Assembly: GCA_035465395.1 (NCBI GenBank)
Contig: DATHRK010000046.1
Location: 121,239-185,238 of the forward strand
Direction of reading: 5' to 3'
DNA: 64,000 bases
DNA from: DATHRK01 sp035465395
GTDB lineage: Bacteria; Gemmatimonadota; Gemmatimonadetes; Longimicrobiales; RSA9
The translations under genes were made by a program, and so were the position numbers. Under the pieces are notes generated by a model. The model saw only the letters and a list, made by a program, of their open reading frames with translations. It ran no database searches and was not told where the DNA came from. Every line of letters begins with the position of its first letter. Position 1 is the first letter of the stretch. This document shows positions 51,731 to 60,280 of the stretch, piece by piece.

Positions 51731-52144
51731 TCAGACGGGCGGCGGGGGGTCCAGCAGATCCGCGACCGTGACACGCTCGAAGAAGCCGCGCACCTCGCCG
51801 GCCAGCGGCGACCACAGCGCGTGCGCCTCGCACGGCGCCTCGTCGCTGCAGCGGCCGCGGCCGAGCAAGCACAGCGCGCGGCCGTCCATCGGCTCGAAGG
51901 GCGCGACCACCCTGGCCAGCGCGAGCTCGGCCGCGGGGACCGCGAGGACGAACCCGCCCCCCGGACCCCGCTTGGAGCTCACGACCCCGCTCCCCGCGAG
52001 CACGTGCAGCACCTTGGACAGGTAGTTGCGCGGCGCCTCGAGCGCTTCGGCGATCCGGCCCACGGGGACGGGCCCCCCGGCGGGGTCCTCGCGCGCCAGC
52101 AGCACGGCGGCCCGCAGCGCGTAGGCGGCGGATTGTGATAGCAT
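51731..52144 (-). CDS. Rrf2-family regulator with three cysteines (NsrR-like)
   Basis: 137 aa. Winged-helix N terminus: MLSQSAAYALRAAVLLARED, IAEALEAPRNYLSKVLHVLA (recognition helix), VVSSKRGPGGGFVLAVPA (wing). Three cysteines at residues 92, 99 and 105 in ALCLLGRGRCSDEAPCEAH, spaced CX6CX5C. This matches the Fe-S cluster triad of IscR/NsrR except for one extra residue. An NO- or redox-sensing regulator of the adjacent nos operon is likely. ATG at 52144. Confidence 0.9.
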   Translation of the reverse strand: MLSQSAAYALRAAVLLAREDPAGGPVPVGRIAEALEAPRNYLSKVLHVLAGSGVVSSKRGPGGGFVLAVPAAELALARVVAPFEPMDGRALCLLGRGRCSDEAPCEAHALWSPLAGEVRGFFERVTVADLLDPPPPV

Positions 52145-52266
52145 CGCGGTTCGCAGGTCGTGAGAGGCTTCGTCGAAACCTGCGCCGAGGGACGGGGGCG
52201 CTACAATGCGCCAATCTCCCGCACGGTGTGGGAAGACGGACTACATGGGGGTCGCGCGAGCGCTCC

Positions 52267-53451
52267 CTAGTTCTCCCCCTCGGAGCCGGCGAGCCGGTTG
52301 TACTTGCGCAGGACCTCCCGGAGCCGGTCGTGGGGGAGCGCGTGCGCCGTCAGCCCGTCGCGACCGACCATCGTCTCGGCGGCCACCATGGCGTTGAGGA
52401 TGGCCTCCTCGGTGGCCTGGACGACCGCCTCGAAGAACGGGTTCATGCGGTCGTTTGGCAAGGCATCGAGGGACATGGCCGGCGCGGCCCGCCAGGCTCC
52501 TGGATTGCCCGTCGAGAAGGCGAGGAAGATGTCGCCCGACCCGTTGGTGCCGAACCCGCCCAGACGCCCGATGGCGAGGGGCACCCGCTCGACGAGACGC
52601 TGGAGCTGCTGGGGCAGAAGGGGGGCGTCGGTCGCGACGACGACGATGATCGAGCCGCGCGGCAGCGCGTCCCAGTTCGGCTGGAGGTCGGGGATCTCGC
52701 GTCCCACGGGGACGCCGGCCACCGTGAACGCGCGGCGACCCCCGTAGTTGGCCTGCACGAGCACGCCGACTGTGTGCCCGGAGTCGAGCACCCGCGACGA
52801 GGTGCCGGTGCCTCCCTTGAAGCCGTGGGCGATCATGCCCGTCCCGCCGCCCACGTTGCCCTCGGCCACCGGGCCCCCGCGGGCGCCGTCCAGAGCCCTG
52901 AAGGCGTGATCGCGGGTGACGTGCTGACCCAGAATGTCGTTCAGGACATCGTACGTCTCGGCGACGAGGGGATAGGTGTACCAGAGCCCGCCTTCGGGGT
53001 CCGCGTTCAGGCCGGTCGAGTCCATCCACGCGATCACGGCGTCCCGGACCACCCCCACGCTGAACGTGTTGGTGATCGTGATCGGGGTCTCCAGGAAGCC
53101 GGATTCCTCGATCCAGTGAACGCCCGTCATCTCGCCGTTGCCGTTCAAGGCGTACGTCGCGGCGAACACCGGGTCGAAGGTCCGCCCCCGCGGGAGGATG
53201 GCGGTCACACCGGTGCGGATCGGCCCGGTCCCCTTCTCCAGGGGCCCCTCGCCCTCCACGAGCGTGACGAAGCCCACTTCCACACCGGCGACGTCCGTGA
53301 TCGCGTTGAGCGGACCCGGCGTGCCGTCGAAGGGGATACCGAGGTCCCGGGCGCGGGTCTGCGCCTGGGCTCCCGAGAAGCCGAGCGCCAAGGAAAATAC
53401 CGCGAGGAGCGCTGCGAGACCGGGTACGGCGGGCTGCGACCATCCCCTCAT
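52267..53451 (-). CDS. P1-family aminopeptidase (DmpA/BapA-like), secreted
   Basis: 394 aa. Signal peptide GLAALLAVFSLALGFSGAQA. P1 family layout: RARDLGIPFDGTPGPLNAIT, VAGVEVGFVTLVEGEG, TGVTAILPRG, GNVGGGTGMIAHGFKGGTGT. The autocleavage nucleophile Ser is in GGFGTNGSGDIFLAFSTGN (the G-N-x-S-G-D site). These Ntn-fold enzymes self-process to alpha and beta chains and remove N-terminal residues from peptides, including D- or beta-amino acids. ATG at 53451 gives the complete leader. Confidence 0.9.
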   Translation of the reverse strand: MRGWSQPAVPGLAALLAVFSLALGFSGAQAQTRARDLGIPFDGTPGPLNAITDVAGVEVGFVTLVEGEGPLEKGTGPIRTGVTAILPRGRTFDPVFAATYALNGNGEMTGVHWIEESGFLETPITITNTFSVGVVRDAVIAWMDSTGLNADPEGGLWYTYPLVAETYDVLNDILGQHVTRDHAFRALDGARGGPVAEGNVGGGTGMIAHGFKGGTGTSSRVLDSGHTVGVLVQANYGGRRAFTVAGVPVGREIPDLQPNWDALPRGSIIVVVATDAPLLPQQLQRLVERVPLAIGRLGGFGTNGSGDIFLAFSTGNPGAWRAAPAMSLDALPNDRMNPFFEAVVQATEEAILNAMVAAETMVGRDGLTAHALPHDRLREVLRKYNRLAGSEGEN

Positions 53452-53725
53452 GACGCGCTCCGGATCCGGATGGCACAGACTCCAGCCCCGTGTGGGGGCG
53501 GGAGCGAACGTAGGTGGCATGAGGCTGTGCGACCGGTCACCGGACCGCAAGGCCAGACGGCCTACAAATGCCGCACTTCGCACGTGACCGACCATCCGCC
53601 CGCGTGGCCCGCCGTCGCACGGCGGCCTAGGTTTGCGCCCTGACAATGAGCGGCCCACCCCGTCAGGACGACAGCCCGTGACGCGACAGCCGGAGTCATA
53701 TGCCCTTGCATGCAACGGAGCAAAG

Positions 53726-56700
53726 ATGACCACGTTCGTCCGCAGGCGGTGCGGAGCCGCCGCCACCGCTGATTTTCTCGGCATCGGGCTGGCGCTGAGC
53801 CTTATCGCGACGCTGTGGCCGGCCATTGCTCCGCCGCCGCTCCACGCGCAGGACGCCGACAGCGCCGAGTGGTCGATCGAGCAATCCCGCGCCCCCGAGA
53901 CGGTCCCCCTCCGCTTCACGGCGACCGAGGGCACGTGGATGAGCGTGGACGTCTCGCCGGACGGCAGCCGCATCGCCTTCGACCTGCTGGGCCACATCTA
54001 CGAGATGCCCGCGGATGGCGGCGCCGCGACGGCCCTCACCAGCGGGCGGTCCTGGAACATGTTCCCACGCTACAGCCCCGACGGGACGCGCCTCGCCTTC
54101 ACCTCCGACAGGGGCGGCAGCGAGGACATCTGGGTCCTGCACCTGGGCACGGATTCGCTGGAGAACGTCTCGGAAATGCCCCTGCCGGTGGTCCAGGGCT
54201 CGTGGTCGGCGGACGGCCGCGCACTGTACGGCAACACGCTCGAGCAGGACGCGAGCAGCAAGGCCTACCGTTTCGGTCTGCTGGGCGGCAAGCAGGAGCT
54301 GGTCTCGTCCTCGACGTTCCAGCCGACGACCCACTTCACCGAGCACCCCGAGCGGGGCGTGGTGTTCTTCGCGCAGCAGGATCAGAGCCTCCCCCAGAGC
54401 GGCGCACGTATCAAGACCTACGACCTCGAGACCGCCGAAGTGGAGGTGTACCGCGAGCGGCCCGGCGGCGCGACCACCCCGGCGATCTCGCCGGACGGAA
54501 GGCACCTCGCCTACGTGCACCGCGAGGATCTGGAAACGGTGCTCGTGTTGCACGATCTGGAGACGCGCGCCGAACGCGTGCTCGTCCGCGGGCTCGACCG
54601 CGACCACCAGGAGTACGGACCCTACTACTACGGCCCGGCGCCCAACATCGCCTGGCACCCGAACGGCGAGGAGATCGTCCTGGCGCTCGAGGGGAAGATC
54701 CAGGCCGTCTCGGTCGCCGGCGGGGCGCTCCGCGAGATCCCCTTCGAGGCACCGGTCGACCGCGAACTCGACCGGACCATGCGCTTCGACTTCGACTTCC
54801 CCGAGGGCGAGACGCGGGCCTGGTCGTACCGCTGGACGCACCGCACCCCGGCCGGGATCGTGTTCGAGGCGTTGGGCGACATCTGGCTCCACGACGGCAG
54901 GAGCGCGCGCAATCTCACGGACTCGCCCGCGCACGAGACCAGCCCCGTGGTGGATGCGGATCGTGGGCTCCTCTACTACGCCACCTGGACGGACGACGCT
55001 CTGGGCGCCGTCCACCGCCGCCGGCTGTCCGGCGGCGCGTCCACGCCGCTCACGACGAAGCCGTCGCAGTACGGGTCGCTCGCGCTATCCGGGGACGGCA
55101 CGCTGGCCTTCATCCGGGGCACCGGCGAGCTCGCCAACGGCGTGCGCATCGAGAACGAGACGCGCTTCGAGCTGGTGCTGGTGGAGGGCGGGGAGGAGCG
55201 CCGCGTCACCGGCGTGTCCGGCACGCCCAACAGCCAGGGCCGCGCGCCCTTCAGCGTGCGCTTCGACCTGGACGGGGAGTGGCTGTACTACACCGAGTTC
55301 GTGAACGACACGCTCACGCTCCGCCGCATCCACCCCGACGGCACCGAGAAGGCCACGCTATACCGCTTCCCGCACGGCGAAGCCGCGACCCTCTCGCCGG
55401 ATCTCGGCTGGATCGCGTTCCGTGAGTACCACGGCAGCTTTCTGACGCCGTTCGAGTGGATCGGCAAGGCGGTCAGCGTCTCCGCTTACGACAAGTCGGG
55501 CACCACGTGGCGGGTCGACGAAGCGGACGGGCCCTACCTGGCGTGGACGGACGCCGCGACGGTCTCCTGGACCCGCGGCGGGTTCCTGCACGAGAAGTCG
55601 GTCGAGGAGATCGTCGCGGGCGGCGATACGAAGCGGAGCTCCGACGTCTCGATCTCCTTCCAGGTCTACGAGCCCTCGTCCACCGTCGCGATCACCAACG
55701 CACGCGTGGTCACGATGGACGCCGAGCGCAGCGTGCTGGAGAACGCCACGGTGCTTGTCCGGGGCAACCGGATCGCGGCGGTGGGCACGGACGTGGAGAT
55801 CCCTGAGGGCACGCGGGTCTTCGACATGGCCGGCCACACGGTCATCCCCGGCATGGTCGACGCGCACGCCCACCCGGACCCGGTCGTGTCCATCACGCAT
55901 CTCGTGGAGCAGCGCATGCCCGGCATCAGCGCGGCGCTGGCGCACGGCGTGACCACGCTGTACGAGCTGTACGGCACCGAGGCAAAGGATCCGTGGGTGC
56001 GGGACATGGTGCGCGCGGGCCGCATGGACGGGCCGCGCCTTCTGTCCGTTGGCTCGCCCATGTACGGCATCCGGGAGTTCCGGCCGCGCACGTACCGCCC
56101 GATCGACTCCTACGAGGACGCCGAGCGCCACGTCCTGTACAGCAAGGAGCAGGGGATCACGGCGCTCAAGGACTACGTGAACTTCACCCGCATCGACCGC
56201 TACCAGCTCGCCACCGCGGCCCGCGCGCACGGCATCAACCTGGTCGCGGAGACCGCCGGTAACGCGCCGATGAACTTCACGCAGATCGTGGACGGCTTGA
56301 CGGGCCTCGAACATTCGATGGGTCTGACGCCGCTCTACCAGGACGTGGTCGAACTGTTCAAGGCCTCCGAGATCGGCGTCACCCCGACGCTCCTCGTCGT
56401 CTACAACGGTCCGGCCGGACAGGCGTACTTCAATCAGACCCAGCGCGTGTGGGAAGACGAGAAGCTGCTGCGCTTCTCGCGCGAGGAGGACCTGCGCGGG
56501 GCCTTCCGCAGGGTCACCCACTTCTGGGACGACGACCTGTACGCGCCCGAAATGGCGGCGGCGATGAAGACGTTGTTCGATGAGGGCGTTCTGGTGAACG
56601 CGGGCGGCCACGGGCAAATGCTCGGGCGCGACATGCACTGGGAGCTCGAGCTGTTCGTGCAGGGCGGCTTCTCCCCGATGGACGCCCTCCAGGTCGCGAC

Positions 56701-56923
56701 CCGTAACGGCGCCGAGTACTACGGGCTCGACCACGAGATCGGATCGATCGAAGTGGGCAAGCGGGCGGACCTCGTCGTGCTCGGCGAGAACCCCCTGGAC
56801 GACATCCGGAACACCCAGTCGATCGTGTACGTCCTGCGCGACGGGGTGGTGTACGACGGAGCGGATGCAGCGCGCGTATATCCGGAGCCGCGGCCAGCGG
56901 CGCCGTTCTACTTCCAGCGGTGA
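53726..56923 (+). CDS. TolB-propeller amidohydrolase fusion, secreted
   Basis: 1065 aa. A GGAG lies 6 nt before the ATG. Leader FLGIGLALSLIATLWPAIAP, cleaved near HAQ. Residues about 60-640 are PD40/TolB beta-propeller repeats (MSVDVSPDGSRIAFDLLGHI, NMFPRYSPDGTRLAFTSDRG, GGATTPAISPDGRHLAYVHR). From about 650 is an imidazolonepropionase-like amidohydrolase: ITNARVVTMDAERSVLENAT, HTVIPGMVDAHAHPDPVVSI (metal H-x-H), GVTTLYELYG, LEHSMGLTPLY, VNAGGHGQMLG, LQVATRNGAEYYGLDHEIGS, ADLVVLGENPL. A periplasmic hydrolase of peptide- or amide-like compounds is likely. Confidence 0.94.
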   Translation: MTTFVRRRCGAAATADFLGIGLALSLIATLWPAIAPPPLHAQDADSAEWSIEQSRAPETVPLRFTATEGTWMSVDVSPDGSRIAFDLLGHIYEMPADGGAATALTSGRSWNMFPRYSPDGTRLAFTSDRGGSEDIWVLHLGTDSLENVSEMPLPVVQGSWSADGRALYGNTLEQDASSKAYRFGLLGGKQELVSSSTFQPTTHFTEHPERGVVFFAQQDQSLPQSGARIKTYDLETAEVEVYRERPGGATTPAISPDGRHLAYVHREDLETVLVLHDLETRAERVLVRGLDRDHQEYGPYYYGPAPNIAWHPNGEEIVLALEGKIQAVSVAGGALREIPFEAPVDRELDRTMRFDFDFPEGETRAWSYRWTHRTPAGIVFEALGDIWLHDGRSARNLTDSPAHETSPVVDADRGLLYYATWTDDALGAVHRRRLSGGASTPLTTKPSQYGSLALSGDGTLAFIRGTGELANGVRIENETRFELVLVEGGEERRVTGVSGTPNSQGRAPFSVRFDLDGEWLYYTEFVNDTLTLRRIHPDGTEKATLYRFPHGEAATLSPDLGWIAFREYHGSFLTPFEWIGKAVSVSAYDKSGTTWRVDEADGPYLAWTDAATVSWTRGGFLHEKSVEEIVAGGDTKRSSDVSISFQVYEPSSTVAITNARVVTMDAERSVLENATVLVRGNRIAAVGTDVEIPEGTRVFDMAGHTVIPGMVDAHAHPDPVVSITHLVEQRMPGISAALAHGVTTLYELYGTEAKDPWVRDMVRAGRMDGPRLLSVGSPMYGIREFRPRTYRPIDSYEDAERHVLYSKEQGITALKDYVNFTRIDRYQLATAARAHGINLVAETAGNAPMNFTQIVDGLTGLEHSMGLTPLYQDVVELFKASEIGVTPTLLVVYNGPAGQAYFNQTQRVWEDEKLLRFSREEDLRGAFRRVTHFWDDDLYAPEMAAAMKTLFDEGVLVNAGGHGQMLGRDMHWELELFVQGGFSPMDALQVATRNGAEYYGLDHEIGSIEVGKRADLVVLGENPLDDIRNTQSIVYVLRDGVVYDGADAARVYPEPRPAAPFYFQR

Positions 56924-56963
56924 GCCAGCGCCGGGATCGACACCGCTGTCGATTCCATGGTCT

Positions 56964-57987
56964 TCAACCCTCGTCGCCCTCTTCGGCGCCGGCGTCCGGG
57001 CAATCCTCCGGCTGGAGCGAGTCCGTCGCGTCCATTTCCTGGAGCGCACACGCGTAGATCGTCGCCAGCATCCTGCGAATGGCCAGCGCGTTCGCGAAGC
57101 GGGAGCGAAGCTCGAGGAACGTCCCCAGCGAGTCGCCTTCCATGCGCGCTTCGACCGTGGGGATCAGCCCCACCAGACCCGCCTGAGTGGTGCGGTAGAA
57201 AGCCTGGAGCTCGTAGACCTCCGCGAGGTCGAGCACGCGCTGCAGGTCCATGTACTGGGTCGCACGTGTGAGCTGGGCGGTTTCCCACGCCGCCGACGAC
57301 AACAGGTTCACGTCCCAGGTGACCGCCGCGTCCCCGACCGGTCGTCCGGCACGGTAGGACGCCACCACGTCGTTCAAGCCCTCGAGGATCTCGTCGGGAT
57401 CGCCCGCCTGGCCGAAACCGACCACCTGCGCCCGGTTGTTCTCGATCTCACGGGCCACCGCATCGAGCATGCGAGCGCCCAACTGGTCGTTCTCCCGATC
57501 CTCCCACCACTGGTCGACGGCCAGCGCGATGATGAGATGAAGATGGCCTCGACGGCCACACCGTACATTGGGAGGTTGAGATCGCCGGCTATGCCCGAAG
57601 TACGTCGGAGGGAGTCGATCAGAGGCTCGGCTTCGTCGTCGGAGACCGCGTCGCACCCCGGCAGGAATTCGAAGCCTTCCAGAAGGCGTGCGGCGAAGTT
57701 CGGGAGGCTGTCGGGGAGCAAGCGGCCTTGCTCGACGTCGGCGACGGAATAGACGCATTGAACCGGAACGCGCCTCAAGAGCGCGCCGGAACGACCCGGA
57801 GCACCTCCTCGCGATAGGTCGAAGGGGTGTCGCCCAGCCTCGCGCGGTCCTCGTCGCGGCGGAAGTAGGCGGCCAGTGCGATACGCTCCGGCTCGTCCAG
57901 GAGGGCGAGCTGTCCCGTGCCGGTGAGGTCGTCCCATGCGTCACGCGTGACCGTGAACCGATTGCCGAAGATGTCTGCCGAAACCAC
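56964..57987 (-). pseudogene. DUF6090-like gene broken by frameshifts
   Basis: On the minus strand three frames carry one protein-like sequence. From an ATG at 57987: DIFGNRFTVTRDAWDDLTGT, then STYREEVLRVVPARS and a stop at 57775. A one-base shift continues it with CVYSVADVEQGRLLPDSLPN and IAGDLNLPMYGVAVEAIF. A second shift near 57540 continues with LIIALAVDQWWEDRENDQLG and AREIENNRAQVV to the stop at 56964. The last part has the helix plus D-Q-W-W-E-D-R start typical of DUF6090 proteins, normally N-terminal, so the gene looks like a deletion fusion of two family members. An intact relative is at 59553-60263. Confidence 0.6.
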
Positions 57988-58102
57988 TCGCGCTCCCGCG
58001 CTGCTACCCTACGCGTGCCCCGAGATCAGCCCGAACACCCTGGCGCGACGTCACTCGGCGTACGTCGGGCTCGACTCTTCACAGAGAGCTCTCCCAAACT
58101 CC

Positions 58103-58432
58103 TCAGGGTGAGATTTCGGCGACGACCTCGAAAACGTCGAGCGCAGGAGCGGCGCCCGCGTCCTCGAACATTTGCACCCCTTTCGGCTTTCCCTCCGAAC
58201 GCATCCGGGACAGATGCTCGTCGGACTCCCAGAGGGTTTCGATGCGCCATCGAGCAGGGTCGTGGGTGCTGCGTAACAGTTGGCTTCGCATCAAGCCACC
58301 GGGCAACGGCCCGACGGCGGCTTCGGCGTATGCGGCCCGCAGGGCATCGGCGCCGCCATGGGGCACCCGAGCCTCGAGCACGGTGACGACCTGACGCACG
58401 GGGACGGCCTCCGCTCCACGGTAAGAAGTCAT
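58103..58432 (-). CDS. Antibiotic biosynthesis monooxygenase (ABM)-like protein
   Basis: 109 aa, ferredoxin-like fold: VRQVVTVLEARVPHGGADAL, AYAEAAVGPLPGGLMRSQLL, then DPARWRIETLWESDEHLSRM. W-x-I-E-T-L-W-E-S-x-E is the core ABM strand-helix. It could be a small oxygenase acting without cofactor or a heme-degrading type. No cofactor residue points to either. ATG at 58432. It lies 12 bp after the cysteine synthase stop on the same strand. Confidence 0.78.
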   Translation of the reverse strand: MTSYRGAEAVPVRQVVTVLEARVPHGGADALRAAYAEAAVGPLPGGLMRSQLLRSTHDPARWRIETLWESDEHLSRMRSEGKPKGVQMFEDAGAAPALDVFEVVAEISP

Positions 58433-58444
58433 GGAAATGTCCGT

Positions 58445-59404
58445 CTACACGCCCTCGAACAGCACCGATGAGATGTAGCGCTCCGCGAACGAGGGGATGA
58501 TGGTCACGATCGCCTTGCCCTCCATCTCCGGCCGCGCCGCCACCTGGTACGCCGCGACCAGCGCCGCGCCGCCCGAGATCCCCATCGGAATGCCGTCGAC
58601 GAGCGCCCCGCGGCGTGCCATTTCGATGGACTCCTCATTCCCCACGGTGATGACCTCGTCGATCAGGGACGTGTCGAGCACTTCGGGGATGAAGCCCGCC
58701 CCGATGCCCTGGATCATGTTGCCGGGCCCGGGCTCGCCGCCGGAGAGGACCGGGGAGACCTCGGGCTCGACGGCGACCGTGATCATCGACGCGTTCCGCT
58801 CCTTCAGAACCTGCGAGCAGCCGGTCAGGGTACCGCCGGTGCCGACCCCCGAGACCAGCACGTCCACGTTCCCGTCCGTGTCGTTCCAGATCTCCTCGGC
58901 GGTCGTGGCCCGGTGGATGGCGGGGTTTGCCGGGTTCTCGAACTGCATGGGCATCACCGCGCCGTCGATCGCCTCGAGCAGCTCGTCGGCCTTCCTGAGC
59001 GCGCCGTTGATGCCCTCCTCCTTGGGCGTCAGGTGCATCTCGGCACCCATGAGGGCGATCATCTTGCGGCGCTCGATCGACATCGACTCCGGCATGGTCA
59101 GCACGCACCGGTAGCCTTTGGCCGCGCACACGAACGCGAGCGCGATCCCGGTGTTGCCGGACGTCGGCTCGACGATCACCGAGCCCGGCCCGATCCGGCC
59201 GTCGGCCTCCATCGCCTCGATCATGGACACGCCTATGCGGTCCTTCACGCTGGCGATCGGGTTGAAGGACTCGAGCTTCAGGAGGACGTCGCCCCTCGCG
59301 CCGTTCTCCGCACTCAGCTTCGGCGCGCGCACCAGGGGCGTGTCGCCGATCGTGTCCGTGATGGAGTCGTAGATCCGGCCGCGGCCGGGCATGGCGTTGC
59401 TCAT
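58445..59404 (-). CDS. cysK: Cysteine synthase A (O-acetylserine sulfhydrylase)
   Basis: 319 aa. PLP enzyme that makes cysteine from O-acetylserine and sulfide. IYDSITDTIGDTPLVRAPKL at the N terminus. The PLP Lys54 is in FNPIASVKDRIGVSMIE. Substrate loop VEPTSGNTGIALAFVCAAKG. PLP-phosphate loop VSGVGTGGTLTGCSQVLKE. IQGIGAGFIPEVLD and MGISGGAALVAAYQVA close the fold. Length matches CysK. ATG at 59404 (MSNAMPGRGR) fits the N terminus. Confidence 0.95.
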   Translation of the reverse strand: MSNAMPGRGRIYDSITDTIGDTPLVRAPKLSAENGARGDVLLKLESFNPIASVKDRIGVSMIEAMEADGRIGPGSVIVEPTSGNTGIALAFVCAAKGYRCVLTMPESMSIERRKMIALMGAEMHLTPKEEGINGALRKADELLEAIDGAVMPMQFENPANPAIHRATTAEEIWNDTDGNVDVLVSGVGTGGTLTGCSQVLKERNASMITVAVEPEVSPVLSGGEPGPGNMIQGIGAGFIPEVLDTSLIDEVITVGNEESIEMARRGALVDGIPMGISGGAALVAAYQVAARPEMEGKAIVTIIPSFAERYISSVLFEGV

Positions 59405-59552
59405 CGTCGCAGGTCCTGGTGGCTCGGTCCTCACGGGTGAGACCGGGATCGGTCCACCCGGGAGAAACCTACGGGACGCGGCAGGGTTCCGCTCCGGGTA
59501 CCCGGCAGCGGTGATCATTCGGCGGCCGGCGACCCACTGGGCCCTGCCTACC

Positions 59553-60263
59553 TCATCGACCGGCCTCCTCAATGACGTCGAGCGACTCCGCGAGGACGTC
59601 CCGGAGGCGTCGCATTTCGTCGCTGTAGATGCCGAGCAGGAAAGCCCTGCCGTAGATGCTTCTGCGCGCCTCCTCGCTGGTCGCCAGGACCCGGAGCACT
59701 TCCCTCAGCTCTTCGACGCCGGTTTCGCCCTCCAGGCCGACGATCGGCGTGATCCTGAAGACCAGTTCCGTGAACCGCTCGTCGAACGCCCCAAATCCCG
59801 CCCGCTCCTCGTTCAGCTCTTCCTGTATGGTCGCGACGCTCGCGATCTCGGTGCGCAACGCGTCGTCCTCGACGGCTTGCAGGAAGCCGCCCTCGATGAA
59901 CGCGGTGATCGCCCCGGCCTCCAGCGTGAGGATCTCGTGATTCGGGAAGCCCCAGAAGCGGTACACTTCGTCTCCGGGCAGCCTTGCCACGTCGTCGTCC
60001 GCCAGCGAAATGAAGTCCCGAGCCGTCTGGATCTGCCGTTCGTTCAGCGCCACGGCGGAATCCAGCAGCGCCAGGTTCTGCTCCATTTCGACGACCACCG
60101 CGTCGAGCGCGTCCAGCATGGCTGTGCGCTCGACGTGCCCGTCCCACCAGGCGTCGAGCGCGAAAGCGACCAGGATCGCGGCGAGGACGGCCGCGGCCTC
60201 CCAAACCATCTGGCGGAGGCGCGACAGGTCGGGAAGCCAGGCTCCCAATTCGGAATGGCTCAA
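59553..60263 (-). CDS. DUF6090-like membrane protein
   Basis: About 236 aa from TTG 60263 (ATG 60209 is an alternative). It has one N-terminal helix, LRQMVWEAAAVLAAILVAFALDAWWDGHVER, whose A-L-D-A-W-W-D end is the family sign. The rest is a helical periplasmic or cytoplasmic domain (AVVVEMEQNLALLDSAVALN, GEVYRFWGFPNHEIL, AGAITAFIEGGFLQAVEDDA, LRTEIASVATIQEELNEERA). No enzymatic motif. It follows the amidase gene by 18 bp. It is a relative of the broken gene at 56964-57987. Confidence 0.75.
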   Translation of the reverse strand: MSHSELGAWLPDLSRLRQMVWEAAAVLAAILVAFALDAWWDGHVERTAMLDALDAVVVEMEQNLALLDSAVALNERQIQTARDFISLADDDVARLPGDEVYRFWGFPNHEILTLEAGAITAFIEGGFLQAVEDDALRTEIASVATIQEELNEERAGFGAFDERFTELVFRITPIVGLEGETGVEELREVLRVLATSEEARRSIYGRAFLLGIYSDEMRRLRDVLAESLDVIEEAGR

Positions 60264-60280
60264 CGGCGGGTCCGCGCCGC

